A stretch of DNA of 16,597 nt. Origin: an uncultured Spirochaetales bacterium. GTDB taxonomy: Bacteria; Spirochaetota; Spirochaetia; Sphaerochaetales; Sphaerochaetaceae. The position numbers and the translations under genes were made by a program. The notes under the pieces were generated by a model that was not told the origin of the DNA, searched no databases, and saw only the letters and a list, made by a program, of their open reading frames with translations. Below, one piece after another: positions 6,685 to 13,055 of this stretch. The stretch is from assembly GCA_945947045.1 (NCBI GenBank), contig CAMEXG010000023.1, forward strand, positions 1-16,597, in the 5' to 3' direction. Within the stretch, counting starts at the first letter, position 1. Every line of letters begins with the position of its first letter.

Positions 6685-8070
6685 ATGAAGGAAAGAATCA
6701 AGTCACTTCTCACAAGAGAGCCATCGGGTGAAATTGTAAGAGCTGAAGGCTGGGTGAGAACAAAGAGAGACAGCAAGAATGTTTGCTTTTTGGAAATCAA
6801 TGACGGTTCCTGTCTAAAGGGACTTCAGGCGGTAATAGACAAGGCTTCTTTCAATAATAATAATCTCCTTGATTCAATTTCCACCGGTGCAGCAGTTTCT
6901 GTAGAAGGTACAATTGTAGAGAGTCTTGGCGGCAACCAGAAGGTTGAACTGGCTGTATCATCCCTTTCTTTAGTCGGTCCATGTCCAAACGACTATCCTC
7001 TTCAGAAGAAGAGACATACCGTCGAGTTCTTAAGGGAACAGGCATATCTAAGACCAAGAACTAACCTTTTTGGTGCTGTTACAAGAGTCAGAAACACTAT
7101 GGCTTTTGCAGTCCATCAGTTCTTCCAGGAAAATGGCTTTGTTTATGTCAACACCCCACTTATCACAGCCAGTGACTGTGAAGGAGCCGGCGAGCAGTTC
7201 CAGGTAACTACTTTGGATCTTGAGAATGTTCCGAGAAAGGAAGATGGAAGCGTAGACTACTCAAAGGATTTCTTCGGCAAGATCGCCAACCTTACAGTAT
7301 CAGGCCAGCTTGAAGGCGAGACCTATGCCATGGCTATGAAGAATATTTATACTTTCGGACCTACTTTTAGAGCTGAAGAGTCCAACACATCCCGTCACCT
7401 TGCAGAGTTCTGGATGATAGAACCGGAAATGGCGTTCTGTGATCTTGAAGGTGATATGGATTGTGCGGAAAGCTTCTTGAAGTACATCTTTAAAGCTGTA
7501 CTTGAGAAGAACGGTGAAGATATGGCTTTCTTCGAGCAGTTTGTCCTTAAGGGTCTCATTGAAACACTTGAGGGTGTCGTATCTACTCCTTTCGAGCATA
7601 TGACATATACAGAAGCTATCAAGTATCTTGAGAAGCACAATGAAAAGTTCGAGTTCCCAGTTGAATGGGGTTCTGACATCGCTTCTGAACACGAGAGATA
7701 TCTGACGGAAGTCATTGCAAAGAGACCTGTCATCGTCACAGACTATCCAAAAGAGATCAAGAGCTTCTATATGAAGCAGAATGATGACGGAAAGACAGTA
7801 AGAGGTATGGATATTCTTGCTCCAAGACTTGGTGAGATCATCGGAGGAAGTGAAAGAGAGAGTGACTACGATAAGCTTAAGGCAAGAATGGATGAGTTAA
7901 AGATGGATGACACTAACTACTGGTGGTATATGAATCTTCGCCGCTATGGAACAGCTCCTCATGCCGGATTTGGGCTTGGATTTGAAAGAGCTGTCAGATA
8001 TGTTACAGGAGTCGAGAATATCAGAGACGTTATTCCTTATCCAAGAGCAGTCGGTTACTGTGAATATTAA
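6685..8070 (+). CDS. asnS: Asparaginyl-tRNA synthetase
   Basis: A 461-aa class II aminoacyl-tRNA synthetase that charges tRNA-Asn with asparagine in the cytoplasm. The N-terminal OB-fold anticodon-binding domain runs about 15-100 (EGWVRTKRDSKNVCFLEIND). Motif 1 lies in about 135-158. Motif 2 is FRAEESNTSRHLAEF at 228-242, followed by WMIEPEMAF, which marks AsnRS rather than AspRS. Motif 3 is GFGLGFERAV at 428-437. The length is normal for the family (about 460-466). The start is set by AGGAG 8 nt upstream of the ATG. Having AsnRS suggests direct Asn-tRNA charging instead of sole reliance on the amidotransferase route. The gene stands alone, divergent from the ArsC-like gene and closed by its own terminator. 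A nine-base-pair inverted repeat in the leader may regulate it. Confidence 0.97.
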   Translation: MKERIKSLLTREPSGEIVRAEGWVRTKRDSKNVCFLEINDGSCLKGLQAVIDKASFNNNNLLDSISTGAAVSVEGTIVESLGGNQKVELAVSSLSLVGPCPNDYPLQKKRHTVEFLREQAYLRPRTNLFGAVTRVRNTMAFAVHQFFQENGFVYVNTPLITASDCEGAGEQFQVTTLDLENVPRKEDGSVDYSKDFFGKIANLTVSGQLEGETYAMAMKNIYTFGPTFRAEESNTSRHLAEFWMIEPEMAFCDLEGDMDCAESFLKYIFKAVLEKNGEDMAFFEQFVLKGLIETLEGVVSTPFEHMTYTEAIKYLEKHNEKFEFPVEWGSDIASEHERYLTEVIAKRPVIVTDYPKEIKSFYMKQNDDGKTVRGMDILAPRLGEIIGGSERESDYDKLKARMDELKMDDTNYWWYMNLRRYGTAPHAGFGLGFERAVRYVTGVENIRDVIPYPRAVGYCEY

Positions 8071-8083
8071 TAATCGTTTGTTT

Positions 8084-8110
8084 AAGCTGGATCATTTGGT
8101 CCAGCTTTTT
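8084..8110 (+). terminator. Rho-independent terminator of asnS
   Basis: The stem AAGCTGGATC/GGTCCAGCTT (10 bp, one U·G pair) with loop ATTT is followed directly by a T5 run. It starts 13 nt after the asnS stop. The convergent regulator gene ends at its edge, so the hairpin may serve both strands, though only the plus strand has a T-tract. Confidence 0.88.
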
Positions 8111-8697
8111 CATTCATTAAGACTCATCCAGTTTTCAGCAACAGAATAAATACCCAACTGCTTAGTATTCTCCAACCCTGTCTTCAGTAGTATTCTTTCC
8201 TGTATTCTTCTGATCGTCCTAATTGAAGTTCCCAACATACTTGCTATTTCTTTTTGACTGAGACCATAGCTCATAGCATCAAGTACATCACCTTCTTTTG
8301 AATTAAGATTTTGTCTTTTTACAGTACGTCTATACGTATTTCGTCCAGTCACTATTCCTTCATAAACAAGGGGCTGTTCAAAATCTGGATACTCCAAAAA
8401 AGGAAATATGCCCGACAATAAGGGTTGTTTCGTTTTGTCAGCTATTACAACTACTCTACATTGATTATTAATCTTCTTTGCTTGAATTATATCTTCTGCA
8501 AGAACCTTAAATGATTTTGAATCAGTAATAAGTATATCAATGTCTTTATAAAAATATGGAAATGGTTGGACTATGGTTTTTGCAAATCTATAATCCTCAG
8601 GAACATCATCAAACATATATCTTTTACGTAATAATACTGTCTTCATACTAATAATAACGCATAAATAGAGTATTTTGTATTTATTTCTTTTTATCAT
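8110..8697 (-). CDS. LuxR/NarL-type transcriptional regulator with degenerate receiver-like N-terminus
   Basis: A 195-aa protein. Residues about 130-187 form a GerE/LuxR four-helix DNA-binding domain: LNSKEGDVLDAMSYGLSQKEIASMLG, then the recognition helix SIRTIRRIQERILLKTG. The N-terminal 110 residues have strand-like stretches (DIDILITD 52-59, CRVVVIAD 80-87) reminiscent of a receiver fold, but the paired acidic residues at the end of strand 1 are missing. Phosphorylation is therefore doubtful; D59 is the only plausible site. No histidine kinase is adjacent. The start is uncertain. The ATG at 8697 has only AGGA directly against it and TATAAT 12 nt upstream (8710-8715). M18 (ATG at 8646) would remove an AT-rich tail but also lacks a ribosome-binding site. 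Target genes are unknown. Confidence 0.75.
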   Translation of the reverse strand: MIKRNKYKILYLCVIISMKTVLLRKRYMFDDVPEDYRFAKTIVQPFPYFYKDIDILITDSKSFKVLAEDIIQAKKINNQCRVVVIADKTKQPLLSGIFPFLEYPDFEQPLVYEGIVTGRNTYRRTVKRQNLNSKEGDVLDAMSYGLSQKEIASMLGTSIRTIRRIQERILLKTGLENTKQLGIYSVAENWMSLNE

Positions 8698-9096
8698 TCC
8701 TATTTCGGTATTATATTTTACTTCTTATAAAATCAAATAGTTTCGTATTTTTACATATTTGTGTTTATTTACATTTTTATATTTTTTTATAAATTTATCC
8801 ATTATACAACATCTGTTGGTTTTATTGTCTTATTCAACTGTAGGTAAATACAACATAAAAAGTATTTAAATAATGAATATCACATAATTAATAACTCTAA
8901 ATTTGGAGAAAAGGAGAAAAAGAGAATGGAACAAGAAGATATCTAATCATTTCTTTATATTATTATCAGAATCTACTTTAACTCTATATGACAAGTTAAG
9001 TTTTATTGTTTCAAAGTAAGACTTTAGAAATCAGGCTAAAGATAAATATAGGAGGACAAGTAAGAATCTGATAATAACAAATATATAAATAGAGGA
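8698..9096. other. AT-rich gap with a decayed plus-strand ORF
   Basis: A 399-bp gap, the promoter side of the LuxR-type gene and the 3' side of the DUF188 gene. No intact gene is seen. A ribosome-binding-site-like AAGGAG (8911-8916) precedes ATG 8926, which opens only six codons. The neighbouring frame runs 8903-9088 with a single stop at 9017. A second orphan GGAGG lies near 9052. This looks like remnants of a short gene; no family is recognised. No clear terminator for the DUF188 gene was found. Confidence 0.35.
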
Positions 9097-9645
9097 TTAG
9101 CAATACTCTTTCTTATACTTATTAATTATAGTATCCAAGGCTGAAGCAAACTCATTTATGGTTCTTTGATCAAAAGCTTTATTCTTCTCAGACTCAAAAC
9201 CCATTTCTCTGAGGCTGGTCATGAAGTTTCTTTGAGACAAGCGTTCTTTAATATTAAGAGATGGATAAGTGTTGCCCCGGTCATCCAAAACCACGATACC
9301 CTTTTCCACCAAACGGTTAGAAAGAGGTACATCGTGGGTAATTGCAAAGCCAGGAGTATTTGCATTTTCAAATAGATAATCATCAGCGCTATTAGATCCG
9401 ATAGGTACAACCACGCACTTGATATTACTCTTTATTTTTCTTAGTTCAGTTTTATCCAATTTTTCTCTGAAAGGGAGACGAAGAGCAGCAGTATGATTCT
9501 CTTGAGCTTCCTTGACATCGGAAAGCAATCTATCGGATGCAAATACACACTCACCTATATATTCCGATTCTTTTACTACTCTTTTGAGAATAATCGCTCT
9601 ATGAGACTTGGGAAGTGAATCTGCATCGATATATATGTTAAACAT
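9097..9645 (-). CDS. DUF188/UPF0178 (YaiI/YqxD-like) family protein
   Basis: A 182-aa protein of the UPF0178 family, which has a PIN-like fold and no firmly established biochemical role. Conserved positions are visible: IYIDADSLPKS at the N-terminus (D7, D9), NSADDYLFENA (85-95), the ITHDVPLSNRLVEKGIVVLDDRG block (102-124), and the C-terminal R139-N-F-M-x-x-L-R. The usual GGP of the C-terminal segment is replaced by ESEKNKAF. It is longer than the usual 150 residues because of an insertion around 40-75. There is no ribosome-binding site. The -10 box lies 6 nt before the ATG, which suggests a leaderless mRNA. It is divergent from pfp, with a palindrome over its -35 box. Family assignment good; function unknown. 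Confidence 0.8.
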   Translation of the reverse strand: MFNIYIDADSLPKSHRAIILKRVVKESEYIGECVFASDRLLSDVKEAQENHTAALRLPFREKLDKTELRKIKSNIKCVVVPIGSNSADDYLFENANTPGFAITHDVPLSNRLVEKGIVVLDDRGNTYPSLNIKERLSQRNFMTSLREMGFESEKNKAFDQRTINEFASALDTIINKYKKEYC

Positions 9646-9651
9646 AAGTGT

Positions 9652-9681
9652 AGAATACAGCCAAATCTGTTACTGTTTCAA
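9652..9681 (-). promoter_or_regulatory. Promoter of the DUF188 gene (leaderless configuration)
   Basis: On the minus strand, -35 TTGAAA (9676-9681) and -10 TATTCT (9652-9657) are 18 nt apart. Only 6 nt separate the -10 box from the ATG at 9645, so transcription would begin at or within the start codon. The absence of any Shine-Dalgarno sequence fits. Confidence 0.55.
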
Positions 9682-9687
9682 GTAACA
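9668..9687. promoter_or_regulatory. Interrupted palindrome over the DUF188 -35 box, candidate operator
   Basis: TGTTACT (9668-9674) and AGTAACA (9681-9687) are exact reverse complements with a 6-bp centre. The palindrome covers the -35 hexamer of the DUF188 promoter and lies 96 bp upstream of pfp. Size and symmetry fit a repressor dimer site; the regulator is unknown. Confidence 0.5.
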
Positions 9688-9783
9688 ATATTATTTAGAT
9701 ATTTCTTTATTTGTTTTTCTTTAGCGATAGAAACAAATTCCTATATGTTTTAGAATTCAAGTGCAAAGGAGTTAATAATAGAT

Positions 9784-11442
9784 ATGGAACATTCACCATT
9801 GCAGAAAGCACGCTACTCTTATCAGCCAAAACTTCCATTGATCCTCAGATCAGAAATGGATGAGATTGAAGCAGTAGAGGGAGCAGAGACAACTAGTGCT
9901 GCAGACCAGGATAAGATCAAGGCTCTTTTCCCAAATACTTTCGGACAGAAAGAGATTTCATTCCAGAAAGGAAAGAGCAAGGTAGAGAAAAAGAAACAAG
10001 TCGTCGGAGTTATTCTCTCCGGTGGACAGGCTCCTGGTGGACACAATGTCGTATGTGGTCTTTATGATGCTCTCAAGAAGGCAGATAAAAACAATGAACT
10101 CATTGGTTTCTTAGGCGGCCCAAGCGGTCTGACTGACGACAAGTGCATTGTCTTTACAGACGAATATATCAATGAATTCAGAAATACTGGCGGATTTGAC
10201 ATTATCGGAAGCGGTAGAACAAAGCTTGAAACAACAGAGCAGTTCCAGAAGGCTGCAACTGTATGTAAAAAGCATGGTATCACAGCAATCACTATTATCG
10301 GCGGTGACGACTCCAATACAAACGCAGCTGTTCTTGCAGAGTATTTCAAAGCTCAGAATACTGGCGTGCAGGTAATCGGCTGTCCTAAGACTATCGACGG
10401 CGACTTGAAGAATGATGATATCGAGATTTCTTTCGGTTTCGATACAGCTACAAAGACATATTCAGAGCTTATCGGAAATATTGAAAGAGACGCAAACAGT
10501 GCAAAGAAGTATTGGCACTTTATTAAGCTCATGGGAAGAAGTGCTTCCCACATTGCTCTTGAATGTGCTCTTGAAACACAGCCAAACGTATGTCTGATTT
10601 CTGAAGAGATTGAAAAGAAGGCAATGTCATTGTCTCAGATTGCTTCTTATGTAGCAAAGAGTGTTGCTGATAGAGCAAATGAAGGAATGAATTTCGGTGT
10701 GGTTCTTATTCCAGAGGGACTTGTTGAATTTGTTCCTGAAGTCAAGAAGCTTATCAGCGAGATCAACGACACACTTGCTGCAAAGGCAGAAGAGTTTGAG
10801 AAAGCTGTAACAGCTAAAGATAAAGTTGCATTTATGCATAAGTATCTTACAGCTGAATCCGATGCAGTATTCTCTATCCTTCCAGAGGATATCCAGGCAC
10901 AGATGATGGCAGATAGAGACCCACACGGAAACGTACAGGTTTCTAGAATTGAAAGTGAGAAGCTTGTTTCCTCTCTCGTTGCCGCAAAGCTTGAAGAGAT
11001 GAGAAAAGAAGGCAAGTACAACGGTAAGTTTAATCCACTCCACCACTTCTTCGGATATGAAGGAAGATGTGCATTCCCTTCAAACTTCGATTCCGACTAC
11101 TGCTACTCTCTCGGATACAATGCGTTCATGCTTATTCAGTGTGGCTGCACAGGATATCTTTCATCAATCAGAAATCTTTCTGCTCCTGCAACAGAGTGGA
11201 AGGCAGGCGGTATGCCTATTACAAAGATGATGAACATCGAACGCAGACATGGTGAAGACAAACCTGTAATCAAGAAAGCTCTTGTTGAACTCGATGGAAA
11301 TCCATTTAAGTATTTCAGCGAAAGAAGAGAAAAGTGGGCTAAAGAAACATGTTTCACATATCCAGGTGCCATTCAGTACTATGGACCGGAGAGCGTTTGT
11401 GACATTACAACAATTACACTTAAGCTTGAGCAGACTAAGTAA
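9784..11442 (+). CDS. pfp: Pyrophosphate-dependent 6-phosphofructokinase
   Basis: A 552-aa long-form PPi-PFK, which reversibly phosphorylates fructose 6-phosphate with pyrophosphate in glycolysis and gluconeogenesis. The N-terminus SPLQKARYSYQPKLP is typical of the long class shared with plants and spirochaetes. Substrate motifs are GGQAPGGHN (80-88), GGDDSNTNA (173-181), PKTIDGDLKN (201-210, catalytic D205), MGRSASHIALECA (250-262), PEG (310-312) and GYEGR (424-428). D176, in place of the Gly of ATP-PFKs, and K202 of the PKTIDxD motif are the known signs of PPi preference. AAAGGAG precedes the ATG at a somewhat long 12-nt spacing; no better start lies nearby. The gene is monocistronic with a strong terminator. 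TAGAAT at 9751-9756 could be its -10 box, but no good -35 is seen. It probably carries the main glycolytic flux. Confidence 0.95.
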   Translation: MEHSPLQKARYSYQPKLPLILRSEMDEIEAVEGAETTSAADQDKIKALFPNTFGQKEISFQKGKSKVEKKKQVVGVILSGGQAPGGHNVVCGLYDALKKADKNNELIGFLGGPSGLTDDKCIVFTDEYINEFRNTGGFDIIGSGRTKLETTEQFQKAATVCKKHGITAITIIGGDDSNTNAAVLAEYFKAQNTGVQVIGCPKTIDGDLKNDDIEISFGFDTATKTYSELIGNIERDANSAKKYWHFIKLMGRSASHIALECALETQPNVCLISEEIEKKAMSLSQIASYVAKSVADRANEGMNFGVVLIPEGLVEFVPEVKKLISEINDTLAAKAEEFEKAVTAKDKVAFMHKYLTAESDAVFSILPEDIQAQMMADRDPHGNVQVSRIESEKLVSSLVAAKLEEMRKEGKYNGKFNPLHHFFGYEGRCAFPSNFDSDYCYSLGYNAFMLIQCGCTGYLSSIRNLSAPATEWKAGGMPITKMMNIERRHGEDKPVIKKALVELDGNPFKYFSERREKWAKETCFTYPGAIQYYGPESVCDITTITLKLEQTK

Positions 11443-11461
11443 GATATATCAGTTTTACTCT

Positions 11462-11488
11462 ACCCGTCCTCATTGGACGGGTTTCTTT
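11462..11488 (+). terminator. Rho-independent terminator of pfp
   Basis: The stem ACCCGTCC/GGACGGGT (8 bp) with loop TCATT is followed by a T-rich tail (TTCTTT). It starts 19 nt after the pfp stop. Confidence 0.9.
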
Positions 11489-11573
11489 ATGCAAAAAACT
11501 AACTCATAATAATTTCTTATGTCCTAATTAATTAATTTAATATATATTTCTTATAAAGTTTAGAATATTTTTC

Positions 11574-11603
11574 TTGTTTTGTTTATGACATTAGAAATAT
11601 AAT
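11574..11603 (+). promoter_or_regulatory. Intergenic promoter candidate
   Basis: TTGTTT (11574-11579), an 18-nt spacer and a perfect TATAAT (11598-11603) lie downstream of the pfp terminator and are not followed by an intact gene. They precede the hairpin with T-run at 11648-11673. Confidence 0.45.
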
Positions 11604-11609
11604 ATGTAA

Positions 11610-11677
11610 AGTAAATCTTCAAATAGTCCCCCCTATTATGAAGAACCGGGCCTGGCGGATGTCTGGCCCTTTTAATT
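11610..11677 (+). ncRNA. Candidate small RNA of about 70 nt
   Basis: A promoter-like pair ends at 11603, and a terminator-like hairpin lies at 11648-11673: GGGCC/GGCCC with an inner GGC/GTC stem, a GGAT loop and a TTTT tail. Together they would define a short transcript of about 65-70 nt. No ribosome-binding site precedes its only ATG (11638), and the resulting 15-codon frame runs straight through the hairpin. No RNA family is recognised. It could instead be the attenuated leader of the dead tetR gene downstream. Confidence 0.4.
11648..11673 (+). terminator. Hairpin with T-run downstream of the intergenic promoter
   Basis: GGGCC (11648-11652) pairs with GGCCC (11665-11669). Inside, after a T·T mismatch, GGC pairs with GTC around a GGAT loop. 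TTTT then AATTT follows. The GC-rich stem stands out in an otherwise very AT-rich gap. Confidence 0.65.
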
Positions 11678-11774
11678 TAATTTGATATGTGAACTAATTA
11701 CACTAGACATAGCTCATTAAGAAAAAAATAATTAATTGCATAGGAAGAAAAAACTATACTACAAAAATCTACTT

Positions 11775-12164
11775 ATGGTTTCTAAGGAATCGTCAAAGCA
11801 AAAGAAATCAACGGCTTTAGTATGAGAGATGTTGCACATTCCTCAGGTCTCGCTCTCGGTAGGATTTATAATTTTTTTTAGATAAAGAGACCATGATAAT
11901 CAAGATACAGGTATCAATATGGAAAGACTATATTACATCCATCCCCTCAACAGATTCCTTTATGGATTATATTTATCAGTAATAAATATTATGGATGATA
12001 TAGAATCAACCTACCCTAATTTCATTAAAACTCATCCTAGGCATATCTCTGACTCTAAGGTATTAATTGACAAAGAAATGGTGAATAGAGAACTACAAAA
12101 CATCAAGGATCAGATCATCTCTACAATCAATAGGGATAAGAAGAATAAGAGAAAACTTATTTAA
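11775..12164 (+). pseudogene. Frameshifted and truncated TetR-family regulator
   Basis: From 11786, frame 2 reads a clear TetR helix-turn-helix: GFSMRDVAHSSGLALG then RIYNFF, ending at a stop (11879) right after a run of eight T. One more T would continue into the expected acidic DKE. That sequence is present in the next frame (DKETMIIKIQ from 11881), which stays open to 11982 with QVSIWKDYITSIP-like helical residues. The third frame then carries an open stretch to 12164 (ending KDQIISTINRDKKN). The start ATG 11775 gives MVSKESSKQK, typical of TetR N-termini, but in yet another phase. At least two or three frameshifts and a total of about 130 residues, against a usual 190-200, indicate a decaying gene. 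The intact 81-codon frame at 11919-12164 is taken as part of this remnant. Confidence 0.65.
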
Positions 12165-12202
12165 TAAAATATTAACAAAAGTGAATCTAACTAGATTTAC
12201 CA

Positions 12203-12236
12203 TAAAAATATCCTCTCTCTAAAACAAAAGAGGATA
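12203..12236 (-). terminator. Terminator of yhbY
   Basis: In minus-strand RNA the stem TATCCTCT/AGAGGATA (8 bp, arms 12229-12236 and 12209-12216) with a 12-nt loop is followed immediately by a T5 run (12204-12208). It lies 42 nt after the yhbY stop. Confidence 0.7.
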
Positions 12237-12277
12237 AATAAGTACTGGAATAAATTGTAAAGTGTGCAATCTACTGA

Positions 12278-12571
12278 TTAAATTCTATAGATTCTATCTT
12301 CACTCTTTGGATCTTGACGGAAGAAAACTGAAGTAAAACCAGTAATAGCTACAAGAGTAGAGTGAGTAGCTGTTTCGAGTTTTCGAGATATATCCTCGAC
12401 TTCACTCTTCTTATTCGAAAACCTTACCTTCACAAGTTCATGTGCCGTAAGTGCTGCATCCAAGGAAGCAGAAACACCTTCTGTAAAACCTTCCTTTCCT
12501 ACATAGACTATAGGGTTTAGCTGCTGTGCTTGAGAACGCAGGAAAGCCCTCTGATAACTCTTTAATTCCAT
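12278..12571 (-). CDS. yhbY: YhbY-family RNA-binding protein (CRM domain)
   Basis: A 97-aa single CRM-domain protein, as in E. coli YhbY, which associates with pre-50S ribosomal particles. Visible features are the N-terminal helix QRAFLRSQAQQLNPIVYVGKEGF, including the conserved GKxG loop near residues 25-28, then the helix SLDAALTAHELVKVRF (36-51) and the C-terminal strand TLVAITGFTSVFFRQDP. The length is normal. It stands alone, in contrast to genomes where it neighbours rRNA-maturation genes. No Shine-Dalgarno sequence precedes the ATG, and the likely -10 box lies 6 nt upstream, so a leaderless mRNA is plausible. Confidence 0.88.
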   Translation of the reverse strand: MELKSYQRAFLRSQAQQLNPIVYVGKEGFTEGVSASLDAALTAHELVKVRFSNKKSEVEDISRKLETATHSTLVAITGFTSVFFRQDPKSEDRIYRI

Positions 12572-12577
12572 AATCTA

Positions 12578-12606
12578 ATCTTACATAGATTTCTAATAAT
12601 AGGCAA
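12578..12606 (-). promoter_or_regulatory. Promoter candidate of yhbY (leaderless configuration)
   Basis: On the minus strand TTGCCT (12601-12606), a 17-nt spacer and TAAGAT (12578-12583) lie upstream of yhbY. The -10 box ends 6 nt before the ATG, the same geometry as the DUF188 promoter. Both boxes match the consensus at four of six positions, so support is moderate. Confidence 0.45.
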
Positions 12607-12629
12607 ATAAAAATAGGGAGGAAACAATA

Positions 12630-13022
12630 ATGTCATTTCCTAACAAAAATTCCGGCGTAATTCAAGAAGAAGCTATCAGGGAAAACCTTTGTCTATTATG
12701 TATGGCTTTTATCATAATATAGATAGTTCTTTAATTTACAAAGAATAACACATATTGTATCAAAGAGCGTATATTAAAAAATAGTGATTGATATAGAAGA
12801 AGATACATTCTTCCTTACCCCATCTTTAAAAGACAGGACAAGGGTAAAGATTTAGAGTAAGGAATCTTTTTCGATAATTATTTAATCCATAGAAGTATAG
12901 CAATTACAATAAGGATGAAGAAAAAGTAAACTATTGGATAATATATAGAGAAAAATGATAGCTACAAACTCTTCTTAATAGAGAAGGAACAATGGAAAAC
13001 TGTTCAGAATGAATATTTCTAA
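12630..13022 (+). pseudogene. Decayed ORF of unknown family
   Basis: A strong GGGAGG (12616-12621) 8 nt before ATG 12630 opens a 30-codon frame, MSFPNKNSGVIQEEAIRENL onward, stopping at 12722. Coding-like residues then continue in shifted frames: YGFYHNIDSSLIYKE (frame ending 12748), VIDIEEDTFFLTPSLKDRTR (12784-12852), EEKVNYWIIYREK (12917-12955) and, one base shifted at an A5 run, NDSYKLFLIEKEQWKTVQNE (ending at stop 13020). The order, the polar/aromatic balance and the good ribosome-binding site suggest a former gene of about 130 codons. The family is not recognised. Less certain than the tetR remnant, since AT-rich non-coding DNA can mimic short frames. It fills the otherwise gene-free 12572-13055. 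Confidence 0.4.
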
Positions 13023-13055
13023 GAATCCCTTAAACTCCATTTGGCATTCTATAAT

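Noticed and set aside
7300..7739. Minus-strand frames of 114-130 codons inside asnS
   Set aside because: Antisense shadows of asnS without start signals or family features.
10627..11046. Minus-strand frames of 124 and 139 codons inside pfp
   Set aside because: Antisense shadows of a conserved enzyme gene; composition (Cys/Ser/Phe-rich) is not protein-like.
12181..12200. Small hairpin after the tetR remnant as a plus-strand terminator
   Set aside because: An 8-bp AU-rich stem with a G·U pair and no T-run; it probably has no function now that the gene is decayed.
12788..12876. Inverted arms TTCCTTAC/GTAAGGAA as a possible terminator for lacI
   Set aside because: The arms are more than 40 nt apart, there is no T-run, and the lacI stop is nearly 200 nt away.
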